A stretch of DNA of 14,589 nucleotides. It comes from an uncultured bacterium (lineage in GTDB: Bacteria; Actinomycetota; Coriobacteriia; Coriobacteriales; Coriobacteriaceae). Location: contig CAJMRR010000038.1 of NCBI GenBank assembly GCA_905215835.1, positions 1 through 14,589 on the forward strand. Direction: 5' to 3'. Under the pieces are notes generated by a model, which ran no database searches, was not told where the DNA came from, and saw only the letters and a program-made list of their open reading frames with translations. Position 1 is the first letter of the stretch. Each line of letters opens with the position of its first letter. This document shows positions 1 to 6,488 of the stretch, in pieces. A program made the position numbers and the translations under genes.

Positions 1-637
1 CCGACATTACCTCCGCCATCTGGTCAGGCCGGCAGAAACGAGCACATTCACGAGCATCAACCTTCCAGGTGTAGCGGTCGTATAGGGGAAGAAAATCCTC
101 CGCCAAATAACGGTCCACCGTAAAACGCCCCGTCAACTTTGCGCATAGAAACGATGACGCCGTCAGGAACTTCGCGGCACGTTCGTGCACCTCGGGCATA
201 TTCTCCTTAAACCACAAGATCTTGGGAGCAATATCTGACGAACAGGGATCGTGCCCGAAAAGCTCGCGTGCGCGATCTGACCCATATTCGGAAAGGAGCT
301 CGTCAATCTGCGGCTTCGAACGTGCATCGACTCCATACAAAATCGCGGGCGCCAGCGCGTTGCACTCGGTATCGACCGGCACACAGTCGCAACCCAATGC
401 GGAAAGGCCCACGCATCCGATCTGTGCCGCGTTAACCCCCGATCGCGCCACCAGCTCGCGCGACAAGCGGCAAAAATCGCCCCACCAGACTGCCTCCGCA
501 TCATGCTGGTACCATCCGTCACACGGGTTGTCCGTCTCATGTCCACAAGAGGCTTGGCAAACGATATTGCATCGATCATCGATTAAAACGCCTTTAGAGG
601 CGCTTGTCCCAATATCAATACCCAGATAGAGCGCCAT
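1..637 (-). CDS. FGGY-family carbohydrate kinase, N-terminal part (C-terminus beyond window)
   Basis: Probable ATP-dependent cytoplasmic sugar or polyol kinase of the xylulokinase/FGGY type; the substrate cannot be told. 212 codons are open from ATG 637 to the window edge, which is roughly the N-terminal two-fifths of a normal ~500-residue member, so the C-terminal ATPase domain is outside. Visible family marks: the phosphate-binding start LGIDIGTSASKG (residues 5-16), GLSALGCDCVPVD (78-89), LYGVDARS (100-107) with Asp104 as the expected catalytic base, and PKILWFKENMPEVHERAAKFL followed by KLTGRF. A GGGGAG ribosome binding site lies 9 bases before the ATG, and the start is 6 bases after the BtpA stop, so it is the last visible gene of the operon. 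Family is sure; the role in Amadori-product or sugar-acid breakdown is inferred from context only. Confidence 0.88.
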   Translation of the reverse strand, partial: MALYLGIDIGTSASKGVLIDDRCNIVCQASCGHETDNPCDGWYQHDAEAVWWGDFCRLSRELVARSGVNAAQIGCVGLSALGCDCVPVDTECNALAPAILYGVDARSKPQIDELLSEYGSDRARELFGHDPCSSDIAPKILWFKENMPEVHERAAKFLTASSFLCAKLTGRFTVDRYLAEDFLPLYDRYTWKVDARECARFCRPDQMAEVMS

Positions 638-643
638 AGGTGC

Positions 644-1453
644 CTACTCCCCTCGCGCCGTACGAGCGGCAGCCATAAAACGAGCTACCCGCTCAACATC
701 AACCGGAGCATCCAGCTTTCCGTCGCGCTTTAAGCAGGTGCCGACAAACGCGCCATCGTAGTGAGCAAATACGTCAGCCACGGTATTTTCGCGACAACCG
801 GTGCCACATACCACGGGTACTTCGCCAACACGCTCGCGGACTTCATCGGCAAGCTCGCCCGAAGCGCCACGACCGGCAGCCGAACCGCCGATGACCATTG
901 CATCCGGAAGGCAATTAAAGAGAAGTGAATCGGCAATGTCCGCAGTCGTGCGGTCGTTGAGATAAACCTCCCCCTCGCTCGTGATGAAGTGAAAAAGCTT
1001 GAGGTCATCCAGGCGCAGCGCGGCCTTGCGACGCATGGTGTGCGCGAAATCTCGGTTAATCAGCCCGAGATCGCCGGCCCAGGCACCGCAAAAATTGCAG
1101 CGCGTGAACTGCGCATCGACGGCAGCGCACAGCTCGATTGTGGCATCACCGTCGTAAATAGCCTCAGCTCCCCAAGGAGTCGATAGATCATGGGATAGAG
1201 CCCCGATTACATAGCCCATCGATGCAAGGGTTGAGGGAGAAACGTGCTGCTCATAGGGCATCGAGAGCTCATTGGTAATCAAAATGCCATCGACACCGCC
1301 CTGCTGCAACGCCTCGAGATCGCGCTTGGCGGCTTCCACGACCTGCGGCACGCTTCCGCCCGGGTAATACAGCGGATCGCCCGGCAGAGGACGCAGGTGC
1401 AGCATTCCGATAACCGGCTTTTCGGTCTTGAACATCGAGGTTAGAAACGACAT
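644..1453 (-). CDS. BtpA/SgcQ-family TIM-barrel protein
   Basis: A 269-residue member of the BtpA/SgcQ family, whose biochemical activity is not established. The family is named after a cyanobacterial photosystem I biogenesis factor and the E. coli sgc carbohydrate cluster. Marks seen: GMLHLRPLPGDPLY (16-29), GVDGILITNE (53-62), and the C-terminal phosphate-site-like stretch VCGTGCRENTV followed by DGAFVGTCLKRDGK and PVDVERV. The frame stays open upstream to ATG 1468, but AAGGAG lies 6 bases before ATG 1453, so that start is preferred. It lies between the yjbQ-like gene and the FGGY kinase, both very close, implying co-transcription. The association with carbohydrate kinases fits a sugar-catabolic role rather than photosynthesis; this is inference. 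Confidence 0.87.
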   Translation of the reverse strand: MSFLTSMFKTEKPVIGMLHLRPLPGDPLYYPGGSVPQVVEAAKRDLEALQQGGVDGILITNELSMPYEQHVSPSTLASMGYVIGALSHDLSTPWGAEAIYDGDATIELCAAVDAQFTRCNFCGAWAGDLGLINRDFAHTMRRKAALRLDDLKLFHFITSEGEVYLNDRTTADIADSLLFNCLPDAMVIGGSAAGRGASGELADEVRERVGEVPVVCGTGCRENTVADVFAHYDGAFVGTCLKRDGKLDAPVDVERVARFMAAARTARGE

Positions 1454-1486
1454 AACGTGCTCCTTCATAGGGTTATCGCAGGGACG

Positions 1487-1915
1487 TTACTCCCCCAGCA
1501 CCTCGACGTACACTTTTCGCTTCTGCGGACCGTCAAACTCCGCAAGATAGATGTTCTGGGCACTTCCGCACACGATGTGGCCATCTTGGACGGGAAAGAA
1601 GCAACTGTTTCCACAAATCATGCTCTTGATATGCCCACAGGAGTTGTTGCCGGTGGCTCCATAGCTCGGCAGGAAGTGTGCATGCGCATAGGGGGCATCG
1701 AGTGGGGCGATGCGATCAAGCGTCTCCATAAGATCCGTCTCCACGCAGGGCAGCCCCTCGTTTACCACGATTCCACAGGTCGTATGCGACAAAATAATCG
1801 CTGCCAAGCCATTGGTCACCGAGCTGCGTTCGATGGCAGCGTGCACGTCTTCGGTAATATCGATGAACTGGTCCGGAGCAGTCGATAGATAGCTCAATGT
1901 CTCGAGCGTCACCAT
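1487..1915 (-). CDS. YjbQ/UPF0047-family protein (secondary thiamine-phosphate synthase family)
   Basis: 142 residues, the usual length of this small single-domain family. E. coli YjbQ can weakly replace ThiE as thiamine-phosphate synthase, but the true role in most genomes is unknown. Marks seen: LSHTTCGIVVNEG (42-54; E. coli has QHTSASLTLNEN), GHIKSMICGNS (94-104; E. coli SHIKSSMLGTS) with His44 and His95 as probable active-site residues, and IYLAEFDGP (122-130). The usual GTWQ is GSAQ here (117-120). ATG 1915 follows the amidohydrolase_2 stop by 2 bases, with AAGGGG upstream inside that gene, so the two are probably translationally coupled. No thiamine genes are nearby. Its place inside a sugar-amine operon suggests a catabolic use of the fold rather than vitamin synthesis, but that is inference. 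Confidence 0.88.
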   Translation of the reverse strand: MVTLETLSYLSTAPDQFIDITEDVHAAIERSSVTNGLAAIILSHTTCGIVVNEGLPCVETDLMETLDRIAPLDAPYAHAHFLPSYGATGNNSCGHIKSMICGNSCFFPVQDGHIVCGSAQNIYLAEFDGPQKRKVYVEVLGE

Positions 1916-1917
1916 GT

Positions 1918-2778
1918 TTACTCATCCCCTTCAAGAAAACGCAGGGCATTACCCCAGTAGAGCCTTTCTCGCGCATCATCGCGCATGGACACGGTATCGA
2001 GCGCCCGCTTGAGTTTGAACGCACGGAAGCGCGGCGTATTGCTGGCGAACATCACTTGATGCGATAGCGCGCGCTCATACCACAGCGGCCCCATATCGAC
2101 CGTGAAAAGACGCTGCATCATCTCCTCGGGCGAATCGATGTAAGTGATAGAGGTGTCCGTGTAGCAGTTGGGATACTTGAGCAGCATCGCCACGGTCTCG
2201 CGCACCCAGGGCCAGCCAAAGTGGGTCAAACTAAAGCGCACATTTGGATGCGTTGCGATTGTGTGCTCAAATGCAAGCGGGTTACTGCGCGAGAGCTCTG
2301 CACCAGGCTCCCAAGACATACCGGCATGGAAAACCACCGGCTTGTTATAGCGCTCGCACAGCTCGTAAAGCGGCTCGGCCACAGCATCATCGGGGGCAAA
2401 ACCCTGCTTTGCAGGATGCAGGCAAAGCCCCTTTGCCCCCAACTCGGTAAAGGCGCGCTCCAATTCGTCTGCGGCACCGCTCACCTGCGGGTCTACGCTC
2501 GCAAATCCCCACAGACGATCGGGATGCGCGGCAACCAGCATGGCAATCTGGTCATTGGTGCCAAAGTGCCCTCCGCATGCCGTGGTTACATCGAGCGGCA
2601 TGAGCACGCTCTTCTGCACATCGCAGACGTCCATCTCGACTTGAAGCTCATCCCAATCCATGGGGCCCATATGCCCCATACCAAATTCTCGTGACCAAAA
2701 GCCGAATCCATCAGGCTCATCACCCGGCGTACAGATCTCGCCGTAGAGCATAGGATGGACCAACATGTCGATAACCAT
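1918..2778 (-). CDS. Amidohydrolase_2-family (TIM-dependent metal hydrolase-like) protein with altered metal site
   Basis: 286 residues of the amidohydrolase_2 type (the family of ACMSD-like decarboxylases and lactonases). Marks seen: the start IDMLVHP (3-9), DRLWGFASVDP (87-97), GAKGLCLHP (114-122), VVFHAG (148-153) with His151, LTHFGWPW (184-191) with His186, and MFASNTPRF (243-251). In the usual family pattern the first motif is DxHxH and the last is FGSDxP. Here the first His is Leu6 and the Asp is Asn247, so it may bind metal differently or use other chemistry. The frame is open up to ATG 2799, but AAAGGAG lies 6 bases before ATG 2778, which is preferred. It is 27 bases after the kinase stop in the same operon. 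Substrate unknown. Confidence 0.83.
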   Translation of the reverse strand: MVIDMLVHPMLYGEICTPGDEPDGFGFWSREFGMGHMGPMDWDELQVEMDVCDVQKSVLMPLDVTTACGGHFGTNDQIAMLVAAHPDRLWGFASVDPQVSGAADELERAFTELGAKGLCLHPAKQGFAPDDAVAEPLYELCERYNKPVVFHAGMSWEPGAELSRSNPLAFEHTIATHPNVRFSLTHFGWPWVRETVAMLLKYPNCYTDTSITYIDSPEEMMQRLFTVDMGPLWYERALSHQVMFASNTPRFRAFKLKRALDTVSMRDDARERLYWGNALRFLEGDE

Positions 2779-2805
2779 TTCGTACTCCTTTCCAGGCATT
2801 TGACC

Positions 2806-3606
2806 CTAGTACGGCTCAAACGAACCAATCACTCGGGACGACAGCTCAGCGCCCGCCTTCATACACGCCGGAATATCAAGGTCATCGATCACGCCCTTGG
2901 TAAACCCGGCAATATACGAGTCGCCGGCACCCACGGTATTAACGACCTTCTCCGCCGGTACGATCCCGCACTCATAGAAGCGCTCACCGTCATAGGCAAT
3001 GCTTCCCTTCTCGCCAAGCGTGGCAACCGCAACGCGCGGTCCCAATTCCTGCACGTGGCGTACCCAGTCTCGCAGCTCCGGAGTGTCCTCTTCAAACGAC
3101 ATGAACGCATAGTCTACGTAAGGAAAATGAGCCTCGCATGCATATTCGGGATCCTGGCTGAACACCGAGAAGTCCATAACCACCGTCTTGCCCGCATCAT
3201 GCCATTCGGGCAGGAGGTCCAAACAATTGCCAAACAGGTCGGTATGAATGATGTCATGCTCTAGGATAAACGCCCGGTCATCTTCATTCGGACGATATGT
3301 CTCCATTACGCCATCGATTGCCTCGAGATGCACGCGATCGACGCCGTCTTTCAATGCCATGAGCATCACCGAGGTGTCGCCATCCTCCACCCGCAGATGT
3401 GAGATATCGAGCCCCTCAGCGGCCAGCGCCTCTCTCATCTTGTCTCCGTACTCGTCCTTGCCGACAACCGACACGGCGGATACCGAAACGCCCATTCGTG
3501 CAAGATGGATACCCCAGTCAATGCCATTACCAGTCGGATAGAACACGCCGATGTTTTGATAGACGTCCGCACAGCAAAAACCAGCCGCGCACGCTTTAAT
3601 ACCCAT
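2806..3606 (-). CDS. PfkB-family sugar kinase, diverged FrlD-like paralogue
   Basis: A 266-residue ribokinase/PfkB-fold kinase resembling the neighbouring FrlD-like protein over its whole length (VDxAFxS, AYDGERFY, the GAGDS region). It should phosphorylate a sugar or sugar-amine alcohol with ATP in the cytoplasm. Seen: FDxMDG is absent and the catalytic anion-hole motif is NTVGAGDSYIAGF (223-235) with Asp229 as base, instead of the common DTxGAGDSF. The substrate loop is YPTGNGIDWGIH (23-34) where FrlD-type kinases have GGNAVNxAVY. These changes suggest another substrate. The open frame reaches a TTG at 3618, but GGAGAAGACC precedes ATG 3606, which also fits the protein start MGIKACAAG. A 121-base gap with a hairpin separates it from the upstream kinase, the largest gap in the operon. 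Confidence 0.87.
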   Translation of the reverse strand: MGIKACAAGFCCADVYQNIGVFYPTGNGIDWGIHLARMGVSVSAVSVVGKDEYGDKMREALAAEGLDISHLRVEDGDTSVMLMALKDGVDRVHLEAIDGVMETYRPNEDDRAFILEHDIIHTDLFGNCLDLLPEWHDAGKTVVMDFSVFSQDPEYACEAHFPYVDYAFMSFEEDTPELRDWVRHVQELGPRVAVATLGEKGSIAYDGERFYECGIVPAEKVVNTVGAGDSYIAGFTKGVIDDLDIPACMKAGAELSSRVIGSFEPY

Positions 3607-3623
3607 GGTCTTCTCCAATGTTC

Positions 3624-3657
3624 AAAAGGGGACCCACCACATGGCGAGCCCCCTTTT
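3624..3657 (-). terminator. Hairpin with T-run between the two kinase genes (attenuator, partial terminator or processing site)
   Basis: AAAAGGGG at 3624-3631 is complementary to CCCCTTTT at 3650-3657, enclosing 18 bases in which CCA/TGG can pair as well. Read on the minus strand the stem ends in CCCCTTTTG and is followed about 10 bases later by the ribosome binding site of the second kinase. It could lower expression of the downstream half of the operon, mark an RNA processing point, or protect the upstream messenger. The U-run is only four bases and part of the stem, so full termination is unlikely. Confidence 0.5.
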
Positions 3658-3727
3658 CGCGTTTCGCTTATTGTTTTGCATCGGCCGTCCAAGGCCTCAT
3701 AGCCAGACCGCCGTACGCTTTCTTAAG

Positions 3728-4591
3728 CTATTCGACGATTGTTGCTCCGTGGCCCCAAGAACCTTCCATACCGCACACGGTCGAGGCAAACCCGGCAGCA
3801 AAGTCGAGCGCGCGCTCGATGGCCTCGGCGCCATCCTCACCGCGCTTGGCGGAATCGAGATAGCACATCAAAAACGAGGTGAGGAACGAGTCGCCCGCCC
3901 CCATGGTGTCCTTCATGTCCGTTACCGGTTTAGCCAGCTGGCGGTAATAACGCTCGCCGTCGTAAGCAATGCAGCCCTCGGCGCCCGCCGTAGCCGACAC
4001 AAAACGCGGACCCAGGCCCTTCACCCATGCCAAACGCTCGCGAATCTCGTCCTCACTCGCAGCATCCGCCGCACTAAAGAAAGCAAAATCGACGTAGGGC
4101 GCAATCTGCTCGTAGTACTCGTCAGTGGAGTCGTCCGAAAAGTCAAAAGAAACCGTGACGCCCGCAGCCTTCAACTTGGGAAGCTCGCGCTCGGTAAAGC
4201 AATAGTTACCCGAATGAACCACATCGAACTGCTTCATGTACGAAAGGTCAAAGCGATCGAGGACATAGCGCGCATCGCCACGGATACCGCCCTCGTTGGA
4301 GCCGAGGAAGACACGGTCACCGTCAACGACGGTCACGCGAGCCGCTCCGTTCTCGCCAATCATCTGCTCGCACTTGTCAAGCTCGATATCCTCATCCTCG
4401 AGGCTTGCAATGACATGCTCGGCAGCGGCATCATTGCCAAAAATGCCCATGTATGCGGAGCGTGCGGCACCGCATTTCTTGGCATAAACGGCGAAGTTCA
4501 CCGCATTGCCGCCGGGATACATGGTGTGGATATGCTCGTAGCGATCGACGACGTTGTCGCCAAATCCGAGCGCGTTAACGTTAAATGCCAT
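3728..4591 (-). CDS. frlD: FrlD-like fructoselysine/fructosamine 6-kinase (PfkB family)
   Basis: Probable ATP-dependent kinase that phosphorylates an Amadori compound such as fructoselysine at C6, preparing it for the SIS deglycase encoded just upstream. 287 residues, slightly longer than E. coli FrlD (about 261). Seen: LGFGDNVVDRYE (8-19), the sugar-binding loop YPGGNAVNFAVYAKKCG (25-41; E. coli FrlD has FSGGNAVNVAVYCTRYG), VSFDFSDD (147-154), APYVDFAFFSA (164-174), IAYDGERYYRQ (208-218) and DTMGAGDSF (228-236) with Asp234 as catalytic base. AGAAGGAG, 8 bases before ATG 4591, overlaps the SIS stop codon, so the two genes are coupled. Orthology to FrlD is recalled from sequence similarity, not from a search; FraD-like use of fructose-asparagine is the main alternative. 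Confidence 0.85.
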   Translation of the reverse strand: MAFNVNALGFGDNVVDRYEHIHTMYPGGNAVNFAVYAKKCGAARSAYMGIFGNDAAAEHVIASLEDEDIELDKCEQMIGENGAARVTVVDGDRVFLGSNEGGIRGDARYVLDRFDLSYMKQFDVVHSGNYCFTERELPKLKAAGVTVSFDFSDDSTDEYYEQIAPYVDFAFFSAADAASEDEIRERLAWVKGLGPRFVSATAGAEGCIAYDGERYYRQLAKPVTDMKDTMGAGDSFLTSFLMCYLDSAKRGEDGAEAIERALDFAAGFASTVCGMEGSWGHGATIVE

Positions 4592-4605
4592 GGCCTTTGC
4601 TCCTT

Positions 4606-5574
4606 CTAGTACTCGACAACACCCATATAGCGACGGAAATCGGGATCGTGATCAAACACCTTACCGCGTGCGGCACGCAGCTCGCAGTTCATGGCGTAGA
4701 ACAGCACCGGGTCCAGATAGGCACGGACGCTCGCCGGCACGGCTTCCATACCGTACTCCTTGGCATCGAGCACCATCAGCGTATCGGTATGCGTCTTAAG
4801 GAACGCCAGGGCGCGCTCGTCCATAGCACGGCACTCGCTGGAGCCCATCTGCAGGAAGTAAAAAACGCCATCCTGAGTAGCCTCGAAGGGGCCATGGAAG
4901 TACTCGGCAGAGTGGATGTAGCTGCAGTGCTGCCACTGCATCTCCATAAGAGAGCAGATAGCGAAACCGTAGGTCTGGCTAAAGTTGGGACCGCTGCCCA
5001 GAATATAGAAGAACTCGTGCTCCTGGCAAAGCTTGGCAAAGCGATCGCCCAGCTCGGCATTTACCTTCTCGCGTGCCGGGGGAAGAATCTTATCCATCTC
5101 GGCGATACCGGCATACATATCGGCAAGATCGGCGTAACCCTCCTGCTGATCGAGCAGCTCTGCCGCAAGCGACAGCGAAATGCCAGCGGGGACCTCGGCC
5201 TGCGGCACGCCCTCGCCCCACGGGTAGACCCACGTGGTCCATTTACCGGTGTCGATCTTAGATCCAGCGTTGTCGGTCTGGGCGATCACCGTAGCGCCGG
5301 CAGCAAGGGCAATCTCGCAGCCCTCGACGACCTCAGGGGTGTTGCCACTGTGGCTACAAGCGATGACCAGGGACTTCTCGCCCAGACGACGCGGACGCAT
5401 GATATCGAACTCGCGAGCCGTATAGATATACGAAGTGAAGGTGGTTGCCTCGCGCTGCAGAAGCTCATGGGCCGGGATCAAATCGATCATGGAGCCACCG
5501 CAAGCAATCCAGTAGACGCTGTCGAACTTGCCCTTCTCGGCAATTGCCTCTTTGATCAGATCGTGTGCGTTCAT
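4606..5574 (-). CDS. frlB: FrlB-like SIS-domain fructosamine-6-phosphate deglycase
   Basis: Probable cytoplasmic deglycase that splits a phosphorylated Amadori product (for example fructoselysine 6-phosphate) into glucose 6-phosphate and the free amino compound. 322 residues with two SIS domains: phosphate-loop IACGGS (23-28), SHSGNTPEVVEGCEIAL (74-90), and in the second domain GSGPNFSQTYGFA (193-205), HSAEYFHGPFE (221-231) and the C-terminal DHDPDFRRYMGVVEY. The last two match E. coli FrlB ESGEFRHGPLE and DHNPDDRRYYGGLVEY; Glu224 and His227 are the probable catalytic pair. An open frame extends to a TTG at 5643 that overlaps the previous gene, but AGAAAGGA, 7 bases before ATG 5574, marks the real start. 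FraB and glucosamine-type isomerases are the alternatives; the epimerase and kinase neighbours favour FrlB. Confidence 0.86.
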   Translation of the reverse strand: MNAHDLIKEAIAEKGKFDSVYWIACGGSMIDLIPAHELLQREATTFTSYIYTAREFDIMRPRRLGEKSLVIACSHSGNTPEVVEGCEIALAAGATVIAQTDNAGSKIDTGKWTTWVYPWGEGVPQAEVPAGISLSLAAELLDQQEGYADLADMYAGIAEMDKILPPAREKVNAELGDRFAKLCQEHEFFYILGSGPNFSQTYGFAICSLMEMQWQHCSYIHSAEYFHGPFEATQDGVFYFLQMGSSECRAMDERALAFLKTHTDTLMVLDAKEYGMEAVPASVRAYLDPVLFYAMNCELRAARGKVFDHDPDFRRYMGVVEY

Positions 5575-5635
5575 ATCCAGTTCCTTTCTTGTTTGGCCGC
5601 AATCAATGACGTTGGCTGCGTGGCCGATAGTTGTT

Positions 5636-6487
5636 TTAGTCAATCAGATATTTCTCGAATGCGGCCATGTTCTTGGCATCCGCCGCCGCCGGATCATCGT
5701 AGTAACGACCGTCCGTGATTTCCTGGCCCAGCATGCCGTCGAAACCATGGGCGTTGAGCGTGGCGACGAAGGCGTCCATATCGTGCTTGCCATCGCCCCA
5801 CACCAGATGGCCATACGGGTCACCGTCGATAAAGTGCATCTCGTGAATTGCCCCATCACCAAAGGCAGCAAACCAGTCCTCGAGCGTCTCGCCCGCAACG
5901 CCCATCGCGGTTGTATCAACCATGGGCTGTAAGTACGGGCTCGCGACCTCGTCAATCATGCGCTTCGCATCGGAAACCGTCGTCACAAGGTTGCTCTCCT
6001 CGGGACGCAGACTTTCCATCGTAAGCACCAGACCGTGCTCGCCGGCATACTCCGCCAGAATGGACAAGTGCTCGCGGCTGCGCTTCCAGGCTTCCTCGCG
6101 GTCCTCGTCCCAGTCGCCCCAGCCCGAGTTGACGGACATACGGTCGCACCCAAGTACCTCGGCAAGCTCAATGCCGTGCTTAAAGTACGCCAGGCTGCGC
6201 TGTTCATGCAGCGGTTTGCGTGCGCAGTACTGCCAAGGATAGACAACATTCTCGGGGCACAGAGTACGATACCTAAGCCCACGGTCTGCAGCCTTTTTCG
6301 CCAGGACCTCAGCCTCAAAGTAGCCCGTGTGGTCGAGCGTCACATGCGGCTCCGCACACCACAGCTCAATGGACTCAAAGCCCAAGCGCTGCTGCACATC
6401 AAGGAAGTAATCGAGCGACCACATGATGTAGTGGATATTCATGCCCGCAATCTGCTCGCGGCGCAGCGTCGGTTTGGATTCAGGCAT
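5636..6487 (-). CDS. frlC: FrlC-like sugar-phosphate isomerase/epimerase (TIM barrel)
   Basis: Probable metal-dependent C3 epimerase of the AP-endonuclease-2 fold that interconverts fructoselysine-type and psicoselysine-type compounds, widening the substrate range of the kinase and deglycase. 283 residues, close to E. coli FrlC (about 276). Seen: LGFESIELWCAEPH (35-48; E. coli LGYDGIEIWGGRPH), TMESLRPEESNLV (156-168; E. coli ILEPLTPYESNVV), MVDTTA (189-194), MHFIDGD (217-223) and GQEITDG (254-260). These give the expected four metal ligands Glu158, Asp191, His218 and Glu256, all present. AAGGAGG lies 6 bases before ATG 6487 and within the end of the amidohydrolase gene, whose stop is one base away, so translation is coupled. 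The product could also act on a related ketose or ketose-amine. Confidence 0.86.
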   Translation of the reverse strand: MPESKPTLRREQIAGMNIHYIMWSLDYFLDVQQRLGFESIELWCAEPHVTLDHTGYFEAEVLAKKAADRGLRYRTLCPENVVYPWQYCARKPLHEQRSLAYFKHGIELAEVLGCDRMSVNSGWGDWDEDREEAWKRSREHLSILAEYAGEHGLVLTMESLRPEESNLVTTVSDAKRMIDEVASPYLQPMVDTTAMGVAGETLEDWFAAFGDGAIHEMHFIDGDPYGHLVWGDGKHDMDAFVATLNAHGFDGMLGQEITDGRYYDDPAAADAKNMAAFEKYLID

Positions 6488-6488
6488 C

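Noticed and set aside
1487..1915. Calling the YjbQ-family gene a thiamine biosynthesis gene
   Set aside because: No thiamine genes or TPP riboswitch are nearby; family activity in this pathway is weak and context points to catabolism.
4585..5718. Plus-strand open frame of 377 codons
   Set aside because: Shadow of the SIS deglycase gene, which has full motifs and a ribosome binding site.
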